DNA of 64,000 nucleotides from an uncultured Desulfobulbus sp. (lineage in GTDB: Bacteria; Desulfobacterota; Desulfobulbia; Desulfobulbales; Desulfobulbaceae). The stretch covers positions 62,001 through 126,000 of the forward strand of contig NZ_OY760916.1 of NCBI RefSeq assembly GCF_963664075.1, written 5' to 3'. Positions within the stretch are counted from its first letter, which is position 1, and each line of letters opens with the position of its first letter. The notes beneath the pieces are model-generated. The model saw only the letters and a list, made by a program, of their open reading frames with translations, was not told the DNA's origin and did no database searches. Positions 34,214 through 44,094 of the stretch are shown here, piece by piece. The position numbers and the translations under genes were made by a program.

Positions 34214-34815
34214 TGAATATGACGCAAGAGAAGGTCCCTTCAGTCTGGGGTTGTGTGCTTATTGGCGGGAAATCAAGTCGGATGGGAACTCCCAAACACT
34301 TGATTCTTCAGGATGGTCAGACCTGGGTTGAGCGCACGGTCAAGATGTTAGAGCACAGATTTGAACAGGTCGTGATTGCTGGTGCGGGCGAGGTCCCTGC
34401 TTCTTTAGCCTCCTGTCCGCGCGTGGAGGATGCTCCAGGCATTGGTGGACCGCTTGCAGGTATTTTGGCCGCTTTTCGTGCCTATCCCCAGGTGTCTTGG
34501 TTGGTGGTTGCCTGCGATCAGCCCGATATATCTTGTGCGGCCATTGATTGGTTGCTTTCCTGCCGGGGGGCTGAAGTGTTGGCCGTACTTCCGGATATTG
34601 CTGGTACAGGTCGAGTTGAGCCCCTGCTTGCGTACTATGATCGTAATATAGCATTGGTTCTTGAGGCTATGGCAGCGCAGGGGCATCGTCGCATGAATCG
34701 CTTGCAGATAATTTCTGGTGTAAAAACACCAACTCCCCCTTCAAATCTTCACGATTCCTGGCACAATATCAATACACCCATAGATTTGGCGCAGTCACAA
34801 GGATATCTCCCTTGA
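34213..34815 (+). CDS. mobA: Molybdenum cofactor guanylyltransferase
   Basis: This 200-residue nucleotidyltransferase attaches GMP to molybdopterin. The signature 'GCVLIGGKSSRMGTPKHLIL' is the MobA LxGGxSxRMGxxK motif. 'DAPGIGGPLAGILAAF' and 'WLVVACDQPDIS' (the metal-binding Asp) are also present. 'HNINTPIDLAQSQ' closes the domain. It starts within the mqnD stop (TGATG) and is probably translated by coupling. A MoaE-like gene is near 8.3 kb. The cofactor would serve tungsten or molybdenum enzymes such as formate dehydrogenase, which are not in the window. Confidence 0.9.
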   Translation: MNMTQEKVPSVWGCVLIGGKSSRMGTPKHLILQDGQTWVERTVKMLEHRFEQVVIAGAGEVPASLASCPRVEDAPGIGGPLAGILAAFRAYPQVSWLVVACDQPDISCAAIDWLLSCRGAEVLAVLPDIAGTGRVEPLLAYYDRNIALVLEAMAAQGHRRMNRLQIISGVKTPTPPSNLHDSWHNINTPIDLAQSQGYLP

Positions 34816-34896
34816 ATCCGTGAAGATAGATGATTGCTTCCGCATTCGCCTTTTTGCGGAAGGCGGATTATTGTTGAATAAGCAGTCACGGATTCA
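34813..34896. repeat. Nested inverted repeats between mobA and gdhA
   Basis: An outer 11-bp perfect pair (TGAATCCGTGA with TCACGGATTCA) encloses an inner 8-bp hairpin (CTTCCGCA with TGCGGAAG). No T-run follows, so it may be a folded leader of gdhA rather than a terminator. Confidence 0.55.
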
Positions 34897-34933
34897 GGTT
34901 CTCTCTCCAACCCCTCATCGTGAAGGATGACGC

Positions 34934-36283
34934 ATGGAACAAGTTCTTGCCACAGTTCTCCAACGTGACCCGGAACAAAAGGAATTTCATCAGGCCGTTA
35001 CAGAGTTTTTGGAAACTGTGAAGCCAGTGCTTGATCGACACCCGGAGTATCGTAATTTTGCAGTACTTGAGCGTCTGGTCGAGCCGGAGCGGATGATCAT
35101 ATTTCGTGTCCCCTGGATGGACGATCGGGGAAGGGTGCATGTGAATCGCGGGTATCGTGTCGAGATGAACTCGGCCATCGGCCCCTACAAGGGAGGGTTG
35201 CGATTTCACCCATCAGTGAACCTTTCGGTGATCAAATTTCTCGCCTTTGAACAGGTTTTTAAAAATGCCTTGACCACCCTGAGCCTCGGTGGTGGTAAAG
35301 GTGGGGCTGATTTTGACCCCAGAGATCGTTCTGACACCGAAGTGATGCGGTTTTGCCAGTCATTCATGTCCGAGCTCTTTCGTCATATCGGTGAAGATAC
35401 AGATGTTCCTGCCGGTGATATCGGTGTCAGTGGCCGTGAGATCGGATTTCTCTTTGGGATGTACAAAAAACTCCAAAATAAATTCACCGGTGTGCTCACC
35501 GGCAAAGGGGTGAGCTGGGGCGGCAGCCTGATTCGGCCGGAGGCCACAGGCTATGGCGTGGTCTACTTTGCTTCGGAAATGCTTGCCCTGATTGGGCAGA
35601 CCATGGAGTGTAAGCATTGTCTCATCTCCGGATCGGGCAATGTTGCCCAGTTTACGGCAGAAAAGGTGCTGCAGCTCGGGGGCAGAGTTCTCACGATGTC
35701 TGATTCATCGGGCTATATTTTTGATGAAGAAGGGATCGATGTGGCCAAGCTGAAATACATTAAAGAGCTGAAAAATGTCGAGCGGGGCCGTATTGAAAAG
35801 TACATTGAACGTTATCCCAAGGCAGAGTACGTCCCGGTTGATCCTGAACTTGATTATAACCCCCTCTGGCAGCATGAGGCGGACTGTGCCTTTCCCGCCG
35901 CAACCCAGAACGAGATTAACGCCAAGGATGCGCAGCATCTGGTTGATGTGGGGGTCAAGCTGGTCTGTGAAGGGGCAAATATGCCCTGCGTACCAGAGGC
36001 CATCAGTCTTTTGGCCGAAAATGATGTGCTTTTTGGTCCGGCAAAGGCGGCCAATGCAGGGGGCGTGGCGGTTTCCGGCTTGGAGATGGCGCAGGACGCC
36101 ATGCGTTTGAGCTGGACTCGCGATGAGGTCGATACCAAGCTGCGTTCCATTATGGAAAAAATTCATCAGACCTGTGTTGATGCAGCCGCCCATTACGGGC
36201 ACTCTGGTGATTATCTGGCCGGGGCTAATATTGCAGGTTTCGTCAAGGTCGGCAATGCCATGTTGGATCAGGGTGTTGTATGA
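34934..36283 (+). CDS. gdhA: NADP-type glutamate dehydrogenase
   Basis: This 449-residue hexameric-type enzyme aminates 2-oxoglutarate to glutamate. Substrate blocks are 'VNRGYRVEMNSAIGPYKGGL' with the reactive lysine and 'GGGKGGADFDPRDRSD'. 'VPAGDIGVSGREIGFLFGMYK' follows. The nucleotide fold has 'ISGSGNVAQFTAEKVLQLGG', with Ser where NAD-type enzymes often have an acid, consistent with NADP. 'CEGANMPC' and 'AANAGGVAVSGLEMAQ' are intact. AAGGATGAC precedes the ATG. The stop overlaps the bpt start (ATGA). Confidence 0.97.
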   Translation: MEQVLATVLQRDPEQKEFHQAVTEFLETVKPVLDRHPEYRNFAVLERLVEPERMIIFRVPWMDDRGRVHVNRGYRVEMNSAIGPYKGGLRFHPSVNLSVIKFLAFEQVFKNALTTLSLGGGKGGADFDPRDRSDTEVMRFCQSFMSELFRHIGEDTDVPAGDIGVSGREIGFLFGMYKKLQNKFTGVLTGKGVSWGGSLIRPEATGYGVVYFASEMLALIGQTMECKHCLISGSGNVAQFTAEKVLQLGGRVLTMSDSSGYIFDEEGIDVAKLKYIKELKNVERGRIEKYIERYPKAEYVPVDPELDYNPLWQHEADCAFPAATQNEINAKDAQHLVDVGVKLVCEGANMPCVPEAISLLAENDVLFGPAKAANAGGVAVSGLEMAQDAMRLSWTRDEVDTKLRSIMEKIHQTCVDAAAHYGHSGDYLAGANIAGFVKVGNAMLDQGVV

Positions 36284-37017
36284 TTAGTAAGGAGCACGGG
36301 CAACAGGGGAACTACCTCCCCGTGCTGGGGGGACTGGAGCGCTACTTTGTCAATGCGGTGGCCGAATGCCCCTATGATCAGCAGGATCGAGCGATCTATC
36401 ATCAGGCAGTGCTTGCTCAGGTTGATGACAGGAGCATGGGGCAACTGCTGGCTCTGGGGTATCGGCGCAATGGGAACTGTATGTATAATATGCGCTGTCC
36501 TAACTGTTCTCTCTGTGTGCCGATTCGACTTCGCCCAGAACGATTCCGTCCTAACCGAAATCAACGCAGGGTGTGGAAAAAAAACCGCGATGTCGATATA
36601 GAAATCGCTCCACTCACCATGTCCAAAGCCAATTTGAACTTGTTGCAACGGTTTCTTTCAACTCGTTTTCCCAAGGGGAAATCCAGTGCGGAGAGCTATT
36701 ATGCTGGTTTTTTTATTACCAGCATCAGTCACTGCTTTGAGATTCATTACAAACTTGGGGAGCGGCTTATTGGTGTTTCTATTGTCGATGGTTCAACGGA
36801 CTGGCTTAATGCGGTTTATTTCTTTTTTGACCCCGAAGAGAGCTGGCGCAGCCCTGGAACCCTTAATATTCTCGCCTTAAATCGAATCTGCCTGCAGCAT
36901 ATGATGAAATACTTGTATTTGGGCTACTGGATCGATGGGCATCAGGGAATGAGTTATAAGAGTCATTTTGGGCCCCATGAGGTATTCATAGATGGAGAAT
37001 GGGTGGAGCGAGGTTGA
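36280..37017 (+). CDS. bpt: Aspartate/glutamate leucyltransferase (Bpt)
   Basis: This 245-residue protein belongs to the bacterial Ate1/Bpt family. It has the N-terminal cysteine block 'GYRRNGNCMYNMRCPNCSLC' and 'VPIRLRPERFRPNRNQRRVW'. The GNAT-like C-terminal half includes 'YYAGFFITSISHCFEIHY', 'VSIVDGSTDWLNAVYFFFDP' and 'YLGYWIDGHQGMSYK'. Bpt adds leucine from Leu-tRNA to proteins with N-terminal Asp or Glu, marking them for ClpS-ClpAP. The window also holds clpS and clpA. The gene overlaps gdhA by 4 bp and ends at a strong terminator. Confidence 0.93.
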   Translation: MISKEHGQQGNYLPVLGGLERYFVNAVAECPYDQQDRAIYHQAVLAQVDDRSMGQLLALGYRRNGNCMYNMRCPNCSLCVPIRLRPERFRPNRNQRRVWKKNRDVDIEIAPLTMSKANLNLLQRFLSTRFPKGKSSAESYYAGFFITSISHCFEIHYKLGERLIGVSIVDGSTDWLNAVYFFFDPEESWRSPGTLNILALNRICLQHMMKYLYLGYWIDGHQGMSYKSHFGPHEVFIDGEWVERG

Positions 37018-37050
37018 AATTCTGCTTGGAGTAATACCTGATTCAGGTAA

Positions 37051-37094
37051 TAGAAACGCCGGAATCGAATGATCGATTCCGGCGTTTCTATTTG
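37051..37094. terminator. Bidirectional terminator between bpt and aspS
   Basis: A perfect 18-bp stem (TAGAAACGCCGGAATCGA and complement) has a 4-base loop. It is very stable and separates two converging operons. The T-runs are short on both sides. Confidence 0.8.
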
Positions 37095-37110
37095 AAGCAA
37101 AAAAACTAAC

Positions 37111-38898
37111 TTACTTGTTCTCTTTCCAGTCCGGACGGAGGTGCAACTCGGTGAGTTGCTTACGGGCAACGGAGGAGGGGGCCTCGGTGAGCGGACAGGT
37201 TGCCTTCTGGGTTTTAGGAAAGGCGATAACGTCGCGGATGGAAGAAGACCCGGTCAAAAGCATCATCAACCGATCCACACCAAAGGCGATGCCGCCATGG
37301 GGCGGAGCGCCGAGCTCAAGGGCACGGAGCAGGAAGCCGAATTTTTCCTGGGCTTCTTCGTCTCCGATTCCAAGCGCCTTGAAGACGGTTTTCTGCATCA
37401 GGGGGCTGTGGATACGAATTGAGCCGCCGCCGATTTCGTTGCCGTTGAGCACGAGATCGTAGGCCCGGCTTTTGACGGCACCCGGATCGGATTCAAGCAG
37501 TTCCATGTGCTCTTCAAAAGGGGCAGTGAATGGGTGATGGACCGCGGTGTAACGTTTCTGGTCCTCAGCGTATTCGAGCAACGGAAAGTCGGTGACCCAG
37601 AGGAAGTTAAAGGAGTTCTCGTCAACCAACTCCAGGCGACGCGACAGCTCCAGGCGCAACTCGGCCAGTACCTGATGAACCACGCTGGGGTTATCTGCAC
37701 CGAAAAGGATCAGGTCGCCAGGCTGAGCATCCAGGGCCTGGGCCATGGCGTTGATTTCCTGCTCATTGAAAAATTTGGTGATCGGGGATTGCCATTCGTC
37801 CTCTTTGATTTTGATCCAGGCCATACCCCGGGCGCCGAAACGTCCTGCGTAGTCAGTGAGATCGTCGAGGTCTTTGCGGGAGAAGTTGGCGCATCCCTTG
37901 GCGTTGATTGCTTTAACTACGCCGCCTTTTTCGATGATGGTATTAAAGACCTTGAAGCCGCAGTCACGCAGAGGCTCGGTCAGGTCCACCAGCTCCAGGC
38001 CGAAGCGGGTGTCAGGGCGGTCGGTACCAAAACGGCGAATGGCCTCGTCGTAGGGCATGCGCTGGATCGGCAATTGCGGCTCGTATCCGCGAATCTCTTT
38101 GAAGAGGTTGAAGATCATACCTTCCACGATGGAGATGATCTCCTCTTCGCTGACAAAGCTCAGCTCCATATCGATCTGGGTAAATTCGGGCTGACGGTCA
38201 GCGCGAAGATCCTCATCACGGAAACATTTGACGATCTGGTAGTAGCGGTCCATGCCGGAGATCATCAGGATCTGTTTAAAGAGCTGCGGAGACTGCGGCA
38301 GGGCAAAAAATTTGCCCGCATGGACGCGGCTGGGAACCAGATAATCACGGGCACCTTCCGGGGTGGACCGGGTCAGCATCGGGGTTTCAATCTCAAGGAA
38401 CTCGTTGTCGTTGAGGTAATTGCGAACAGTCTGGATCGCCTTGTGACGGAGGATCAGGTTGTTGGCTACCTCTGGCCGACGTAGGTCCATGTACCGGTAC
38501 TGCAGGCGCAGGGTGTCGGAAATTTCCACGTCCTCATCAAGGGGGAAGGGAGGGGTCTCACTGGTGTTGAGGATGCGCAGTTCGTCTACATAGACCTCAA
38601 TGGCACCGGTAGCCAGTTTGGAATTTTCCATGTCATCGGGGCGTTTGCAGACGCGGCCACGAATGGCAATAACCCACTCGCTGCGGAGCTTATGAGCCTT
38701 GGCGTGTACTTCGGGATTGATCTCGGGGTTGAATACAACCTGGGTGATACCCCAGCGGTCCCGCAGATCGATGAAAATTACCCCGCCATGATCGCGTCGG
38801 CGAAGGACCCAGCCCATGAGAATGGTTTCCTGCTCCAGGCAGTCAGCATTCAGGTCATTGCAAGTGTGTGTGCGCCGCAGCGCGCCCATTGATTCCAT
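37111..38898 (-). CDS. aspS: Aspartyl-tRNA synthetase
   Basis: This 595-residue bacterial-type class II synthetase has an OB-fold anticodon domain at residues 1-110 ('[20 protein letters not shown]'). Motif 2 is at about 215-235 ('[20 protein letters not shown]'). A GAD insertion domain spans about 300-420, and motif 3 is near the C-terminus ('[15 protein letters not shown]'). The family adds Asp to tRNA-Asp. In bacteria lacking AsnRS it also charges tRNA-Asn, and I cannot decide which applies here. GGAGACACACT precedes the ATG. It lies 100 bp downstream of hisS on the same strand, a common pairing. Confidence 0.97.
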   Translation of the reverse strand: MESMGALRRTHTCNDLNADCLEQETILMGWVLRRRDHGGVIFIDLRDRWGITQVVFNPEINPEVHAKAHKLRSEWVIAIRGRVCKRPDDMENSKLATGAIEVYVDELRILNTSETPPFPLDEDVEISDTLRLQYRYMDLRRPEVANNLILRHKAIQTVRNYLNDNEFLEIETPMLTRSTPEGARDYLVPSRVHAGKFFALPQSPQLFKQILMISGMDRYYQIVKCFRDEDLRADRQPEFTQIDMELSFVSEEEIISIVEGMIFNLFKEIRGYEPQLPIQRMPYDEAIRRFGTDRPDTRFGLELVDLTEPLRDCGFKVFNTIIEKGGVVKAINAKGCANFSRKDLDDLTDYAGRFGARGMAWIKIKEDEWQSPITKFFNEQEINAMAQALDAQPGDLILFGADNPSVVHQVLAELRLELSRRLELVDENSFNFLWVTDFPLLEYAEDQKRYTAVHHPFTAPFEEHMELLESDPGAVKSRAYDLVLNGNEIGGGSIRIHSPLMQKTVFKALGIGDEEAQEKFGFLLRALELGAPPHGGIAFGVDRLMMLLTGSSSIRDVIAFPKTQKATCPLTEAPSSVARKQLTELHLRPDWKENK

Positions 38899-38998
38899 AG
38901 TGTGTCTCCAAAAATATATCGGATCGAAGCAGAGGATCCGGAAAAAACGCTTTTTTAGGTTATGCGCATCTGCCCACCGGGGTGGACGAAACGATGGC

Positions 38999-40279
38999 TC
39001 AGGCAGGTGAGGCAGACTCTATGAGCAGACGGTGTAAGCGCTGGCTTTGCTCTCTACTTGAACCGCTTAAATCAAAAGGATTCTGTTCCTGGGTAGCCAT
39101 GTTACGCAGGATGCCCTCCTGATTGGCCAATTCATCATCGCCAACAATCAGGGTGTAGCGGGCATTGATCCGGCTGGCCTGTTTGAGCTGGGCTTTGAGG
39201 CTGCGGCCGCTGTAATCGATTGCCGCCTTGATCCCCTGCAGACGCAGGGCGTGGGTAAGCTTGGTGCAGGCGGGCAATGAGCCCTGGCCCAGGGCGGCAA
39301 TGAAGATGTCCATCTCTTCCACCGGCAGGGGTACGTTCTCCTGCTGTTCCAGGAGCAGGGCAATGCGCTCAAGCCCCATGGCAAAACCAATGCCTGGAAG
39401 CTTCGGCCCACCGAGTTGTTCGATCAACCCATCGTAGCGGCCACCGGCTCCGACTGCTGCCTGCGCCCCCAGGTCGGAGGTTAAAAACTCAAAGGTGGTC
39501 CTGGTGTAGTAATCAAGCCCGCGTACCATAAAACGATTGATGGAATAGTTGATCTCCAAGCTGTCGAGGGCCTGACGTACATCCTGGAAATGCTGGTCGC
39601 AGTTCGGGCAGAGGCACTCAAGCAGCGACGGTGCGTCGGCAACCACCGCTTTGCAACCTTTTTGCTTGCAGTCCAGGACCCGCAGGGGGTTGGTGTGGGT
39701 CCGGCGACGGCAGTCATCGCAGAGTGAGTCACTGACCTGTTCCAGGTAGTGCACCAGCTGTTCCTTAAAAGGAGGCCGACAGACCGGGCACCCCAGAGAG
39801 TTGATCTCCAGACTGGTGTGAATGCCTAAGGTGTCTAACAGCATCTGGCCCATGGCGATCAGTTCCGCATCGATCTGGGGCTCGACTGCACCGATAATCT
39901 CAGCGTCGAGTTGATGAAACTGCCGTAAACGTCCTTTTTGCGGGCGCTCATGACGGAACATGGGGCCAATGGTAAAGAGCCGCTGGACCGGGCGCTGGAC
40001 GTGCAGGCCATGTTCGATGAAAGCGCGCATAATGGAGGCAGTGGCCTCGGGGCGCATGGTCAATCCCTTGTCGGCAAAGGTGTACATCTCTTTTTCCACG
40101 ACATCGGTGGCTTCACCGATGGAGCGGACAAAAAGTTCTGTTTTTTCCAGAATGGGCAGCCGGATTTCACGCATTCCGAAGCGCTCAAAGGTGTTTCGGG
40201 CGCATTCTTCAATGTGCCGCCAACGGATTGCTGTTTCCGGGAGAATATCTTTAAAACCGTTAATCGCTTGAATCTTCAA
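38999..40279 (-). CDS. hisS: Histidyl-tRNA synthetase
   Basis: Translation probably starts at a TTG with AGGAG 6 bp upstream, giving 426 residues and the family beginning '[13 protein letters not shown]'. An in-frame extension further up has no family match. Motif 2 is '[20 protein letters not shown]'. The HisRS-specific motifs are '[14 protein letters not shown]' and '[17 protein letters not shown]'. The insertion domain has four cysteine pairs ('CPVC', 'CDDC', 'CKQKGC', 'CPNC'), a zinc-ribbon-like feature of many non-enteric HisRS. The C-terminal anticodon domain is complete. It is co-oriented with aspS. Confidence 0.95.
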   Translation of the reverse strand: MKIQAINGFKDILPETAIRWRHIEECARNTFERFGMREIRLPILEKTELFVRSIGEATDVVEKEMYTFADKGLTMRPEATASIMRAFIEHGLHVQRPVQRLFTIGPMFRHERPQKGRLRQFHQLDAEIIGAVEPQIDAELIAMGQMLLDTLGIHTSLEINSLGCPVCRPPFKEQLVHYLEQVSDSLCDDCRRRTHTNPLRVLDCKQKGCKAVVADAPSLLECLCPNCDQHFQDVRQALDSLEINYSINRFMVRGLDYYTRTTFEFLTSDLGAQAAVGAGGRYDGLIEQLGGPKLPGIGFAMGLERIALLLEQQENVPLPVEEMDIFIAALGQGSLPACTKLTHALRLQGIKAAIDYSGRSLKAQLKQASRINARYTLIVGDDELANQEGILRNMATQEQNPFDLSGSSREQSQRLHRLLIESASPA

Positions 40280-40564
40280 GGAAAACTCCTGTTTTTCGAC
40301 GGGCGGCTCTGCGTGAGCTGCTCGAACTCCAATCAAATATCACGAAAAATTAAGAAATGTACTCGTAAAACGGGTGAAAAGTCAAGCCGATGTGGTTGTA
40401 TTGTGGTAGAATGCCGATACGTATCTGCTTTTTTGAATTCTTTTTTGCGTCGGTCGAGAGAATGGTCGAGCAAAGGGGCTGAAATTGCGAGTTTTTCTTC
40501 GTTTGCTGTGAAGAAACAGACAAAGAAGCAGTATTTTTATATATCAACAGATGAAGAGGTTTGA

Positions 40565-41542
40565 ATGAAACTGCCAGAACTGAAAATTGGATCCCTCATC
40601 GCTAAAATTCCTATCATCCAGGGAGGGATGTCCGTCCGGGTTTCGACCTCGGCGCTGGCCATCCCCGTAGCCGAGTGCGGTGGCATCGGTACCATCGGTG
40701 GCTCGGGAATTCCTGTTCCCGAACTGCAGGAGGATATCCGCAAGGCCAAAGAGGCCACCAAAGGAATTATCGCGGTGAATATCATGTATGCCATGCGCGA
40801 CTTTTATGACCTGGTTATGGGGTCCATTGAAGCGGGCGCAGATATGATTATTACTGGCGCGGGCTTTTCCCGTGATGTTTTTAAGATCGGGAAGAAATTT
40901 AATATTCCGATCGTTTCCATCGTGTCTTCACCCGGTTTGGCCAAACTCGCGGAAAAGCTTGGCGCAGCTGCCGTTATCGTTGAGGCGACCGAGGCGGGTG
41001 GGCATCTGGGAACAGAGACCCCTCTGCGCGAACTTTTTCCCTCGATTCGGAAGGTGGTTAAAAAGATTCCGCTGATTGCAGCCGGTGGTATTACCGATGG
41101 CTATGACATGGCCGAAATGATGGATAAATACGGTGCCGACGGCGTGCAGATTGCCTCCCGGTTTGTGCTGAGCAAAGAGTGCTCGGTCTCCGATGAGTTC
41201 AAACAGGCGTTTCTCAATGCCAAACAGGAAGACATTGTTTTGGTTTCTTCACCGGTTGGCTTACCAGGAAGAGCGGTGAAAACACCCTTTGTAGAAAAAA
41301 TGTTGCGCGGGGATGATATTTCAGCAGACAAGTGTCAGTACAAGTGCTTGAAAAAATGCAGCTACAAGTACTGTATTAGTGAGCGTCTGCGTAACGCCTT
41401 GGTGGGTGATGTGGAAAATGGCCTGGTTTTCTCCGGGGCCAACACCTTCAAGATGAATGAGATCCTTTCGGTGCAGGAAATTTTTGATCGTTTTGTGCAG
41501 GCGGCGGAGTCTGTGTACAAGGAGCCGATCCCGCAAACCTGA
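40565..41542 (+). CDS. Nitronate monooxygenase / FabK-like FMN enzyme
   Basis: This 325-residue TIM-barrel flavoprotein shows 'IIQGGMSVRVSTSALAIPVA', 'GGIGTIGGSGIP', 'AVNIMYAM', 'ADMIITGAGFSRDVFKIG' and 'VEATEAGGHLG'. 'PLIAAGGITDG' and 'GADGVQIASRF' are FMN-phosphate blocks. Nitronate monooxygenase, enoyl-ACP reductase FabK and related 2-nitropropane dioxygenases share this fold, so the reaction cannot be named. A C-terminal cysteine cluster ('CQYKCLKKCSYKYC', about residues 258-271) is typical of an anaerobe subgroup and may bind metal. AGAGG precedes the ATG. Its stop overlaps the pcnB start by one base. Confidence 0.87.
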   Translation: MKLPELKIGSLIAKIPIIQGGMSVRVSTSALAIPVAECGGIGTIGGSGIPVPELQEDIRKAKEATKGIIAVNIMYAMRDFYDLVMGSIEAGADMIITGAGFSRDVFKIGKKFNIPIVSIVSSPGLAKLAEKLGAAAVIVEATEAGGHLGTETPLRELFPSIRKVVKKIPLIAAGGITDGYDMAEMMDKYGADGVQIASRFVLSKECSVSDEFKQAFLNAKQEDIVLVSSPVGLPGRAVKTPFVEKMLRGDDISADKCQYKCLKKCSYKYCISERLRNALVGDVENGLVFSGANTFKMNEILSVQEIFDRFVQAAESVYKEPIPQT

Positions 41543-42942
41543 TGGGCGCCATGAGCCAAACAGCAAATACAACTGCAACAGAAGCACCGGCCGCAGAGCC
41601 GGTCAAAGCCAGGATTATTCCCGAATCGGAACACCCCATTCGGGAAAGCCTGCTTGACCGGGAGGCTTTGAAAGTCCTCTATCGCTTGCGTGATGCGGGC
41701 TTCAAGGGATATCTTGTCGGCGGCGGTGTGCGCGATCTTTACCTGGGACGTGCCCCCAAAGATTTTGATATTTCTACCGATGCCCGACCCGGTCAGCTGC
41801 GAAAGCTTTTTCGCAATTCACGCACCATCGGCAGGCGTTTCCGCCTGGTGCAGGTTTTTTTTCGGGGTAACAAGATTATAGAAGTTTCTACCCTGCGCTC
41901 CAGTAGCGAGTTTGATCTCAAAGGTGAAGACGCGGTTCTGCCATCCAATAATACCTTTGGAACGCTGGAAGAAGACGCCTTTCGCCGTGACCTGACCATC
42001 AACTCTCTGTTTTACGAGATCGAAAATCGAACGATCATCGACTATACCGGTGGTGTCAATGATCTGGATCAGCAGGTTATTCGCGTGGTTGGGGATCCGG
42101 ATCGACGCTTTACCCGGGATCCGGTACGGATGATGCGGGCGATTCGCCATTCTGCCCGTACCGGTTTCACCATTGAAGCAGATACGCTGGCCGCGGTGGA
42201 ACGGCACCGGGACAAACTCAAACTTTGTCCACCTTCTCGGATTCGTGATGAGGTGCTCAAAGACCTGCAGTCCGGGGCCAGCCAGGCCTGGGCTGAGATG
42301 TGCAAGTCGTCAACGCTTTGGGATATACTTTTCCCCTTGTATGAGCAACTACTCCACTCCAAAGATGGCGAGCGTGTTTGGCAGGAATTGCTGCAGGTCT
42401 TTCATGCGCTGGATCGCCTTCATGATAAAAGCCGCAAAGAGGAAAACATTAAGGTGCCTGAATTTTTCCTTCTGGCGACCCTGTTGTTACCCTGGGCCTG
42501 TCGTCGCTACAACCTACCGGAAACCAATGTGCGGGGGCAGGGCTATCATCGGCTTTCTCGCAAGATCCGCGAGGATGTGGATCGATATTTTGGTGAACCC
42601 TTTAATATCCAGCGCATGGCCAAAGAGGGTATGACCACCCTGTTGATCAACCTCTCCACCATGCACCATGCGCGAAAAAAGGGGAGTTATCCCAAGTGGC
42701 TCAAAAAGAAGAGCTACTATGATAACTGCTCGCGATTCTTTGATTTTTATCTGGAAACCCAAGGGGGCACCCCCCTGGAAGTTACCTCTTTTGCCGTTGC
42801 TCCCACCCCTGAGGAGGCAACTGAGGTGATTTCGGTGCCCACAAGCTCCAGCGAGTCCGGATCGCGTGGTCGGCGTGGGGTGAATCCCGCTTTCAGCTCT
42901 CAGGAGCAGGGCGTCTTTGGGTTGCGTAAAAGCGATAAGTAG
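41542..42942 (+). CDS. pcnB: Poly(A) polymerase I / CCA-adding-like nucleotidyltransferase
   Basis: This 466-residue protein has the class II nucleotidyltransferase head: 'YLVGGGVRDLYLGRAPKDFD' with the catalytic DxD ('DFDISTDA'). 'EDAFRRDLTINSLFYEIENR' and 'DPVRMMRAIRHSARTGFTI' follow. The RRDFTIN-like block and the C-terminal 'YDNCSRFFDFYLETQGG' with a basic tail match poly(A) polymerase I better than CCA enzymes. It adds A residues to RNA 3' ends and promotes decay. It starts inside the stop codon of the FMN enzyme gene. A CCA-adding role is the main alternative. Confidence 0.9.
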   Translation: MGAMSQTANTTATEAPAAEPVKARIIPESEHPIRESLLDREALKVLYRLRDAGFKGYLVGGGVRDLYLGRAPKDFDISTDARPGQLRKLFRNSRTIGRRFRLVQVFFRGNKIIEVSTLRSSSEFDLKGEDAVLPSNNTFGTLEEDAFRRDLTINSLFYEIENRTIIDYTGGVNDLDQQVIRVVGDPDRRFTRDPVRMMRAIRHSARTGFTIEADTLAAVERHRDKLKLCPPSRIRDEVLKDLQSGASQAWAEMCKSSTLWDILFPLYEQLLHSKDGERVWQELLQVFHALDRLHDKSRKEENIKVPEFFLLATLLLPWACRRYNLPETNVRGQGYHRLSRKIREDVDRYFGEPFNIQRMAKEGMTTLLINLSTMHHARKKGSYPKWLKKKSYYDNCSRFFDFYLETQGGTPLEVTSFAVAPTPEEATEVISVPTSSSESGSRGRRGVNPAFSSQEQGVFGLRKSDK

Positions 42943-43016
42943 TGGCGTAGAATGAAGCGGTCACTGACGATCTAGTGTCCATCTAGAAACGAGCAAAGGG
43001 CCGAAGGGGATAGAGC

Positions 43017-43751
43017 TTGCGATTTCTTCTTTATAATATTCGTTACGCCACCGGACACGGGCACCAGTTTCATTTTCCCTTTCCCTGGGCCGGGTATCTG
43101 CGCCATTCTCACATTGTCTTGGAGCGAATACTGGACTTTATAGCGACGGTCCAGCCTGATATCATGGGGCTGGTCGAGGTGGATGGGGGCTCGTTTCGGA
43201 CGCGCCAGTTGTGCCAGGCGGAGCTCATTGCCAAAGAGTTTGGCTTCTACCATGTGATCGAGACCAAATACGGCTCAAGCTCCATGGTCAAGCGGTTGCC
43301 ACTTTTAAAAACCCAGGGCAATGCGGTGTTGACCCGTATGCCCATTGTCAGTCACCGCTTTCACTACTTTGATGAAGGGGTCAAACGGTTGGTTATTCAG
43401 GTTTGCACCGAACAGTTGACTATTTTTTTGGTGCATCTCTCCCTGACCTACCGCAATCGTCAGTATCAGCTGGAGCGTCTCTATAAGCTCATTCGTGAGG
43501 TGGATAGGCCGGTGATTTTGGCCGGTGATTTCAACGCTCTTTGGGGCATGCGCGAACTGGAGCTTTTTCTCGGGGCGACCCGGCTTATCAGTGCCAATCC
43601 TGAACGCAAACCATCCTTTCCCAGTCGAGCGCCCAAGCGGGAGCTTGATTTCATTCTCCATAGCCCGGAGTTGCGGGTGACCAACTTTCAGATTCCTCCG
43701 GTTACCTTTTCCGACCACGCACCGTTAATCTGCGATTTCGAGTTTTGTTGA
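43017..43751 (+). CDS. Endonuclease/exonuclease/phosphatase (EEP) family protein
   Basis: This 244-residue protein begins at a TTG with AAGGGGA 6 bp upstream. EEP motifs are 'LRFLLYNIRYATG', 'DIMGLVEVDGG' (metal Glu), 'LVHLSLTYRNRQYQL' (His), 'ILAGDFNALWG' (the Asp-x-Asn pair), 'ELDFILHS' and 'FSDHAPLICDF' (the final Asp-His). There is no signal peptide or membrane anchor. Family members cleave phosphodiester bonds in DNA, lipids or nucleotides. This one is not an exonuclease III type, and its substrate is unknown. It is followed by repeat-rich DNA. Confidence 0.87.
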   Translation: MRFLLYNIRYATGHGHQFHFPFPWAGYLRHSHIVLERILDFIATVQPDIMGLVEVDGGSFRTRQLCQAELIAKEFGFYHVIETKYGSSSMVKRLPLLKTQGNAVLTRMPIVSHRFHYFDEGVKRLVIQVCTEQLTIFLVHLSLTYRNRQYQLERLYKLIREVDRPVILAGDFNALWGMRELELFLGATRLISANPERKPSFPSRAPKRELDFILHSPELRVTNFQIPPVTFSDHAPLICDFEFC

Positions 43752-43915
43752 ATCGATTTCTCTTTTTGTTGTTTTTTGGTGAGCACTGCAATGGAGTTGC
43801 GCTCTTTGTCACGGGTATGGGGACACTCTCATTCTTGCTCTCGGCAGATTCTTAAATAGAAGGGGATATTACCGGTGGATACTATAACCACCGCGCACCA
43901 GCCACAACTTCGGAA

Positions 43916-43950
43916 CTTGTAGGAGCCGGGCCATGCCCGCGGCATCGGGA
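43916..43950. repeat. REP-like palindromic element
   Basis: TGTAGGAGCCGGGCCATGCCCGCGGCATC resembles REP sequences of the form GTAGGAGC-GGG-CCATG-CCC-GCG. GCC-GGGC pairs with GCCC-GC-GGC, leaving a small bulge. Confidence 0.6.
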
Positions 43951-44094
43951 TTTGGGGTGGAGAAGAACTTCTTCTTGCGCCCTGAGGCTTGCGGGGAACT
44001 GTTGTACTGGTTGCGTGTTTGTGTCTCCTCGCCGGAGAGTGGCATCCTTTCTTTGCTTGCCCAAAGAAAGGGCAGCCACGCCGCTGAGACGACC

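Noticed and set aside
37507-38484. 325-codon open frame on the plus strand
   Set aside because: It is antisense to aspS, where codon bias of the real gene keeps the opposite frame open.
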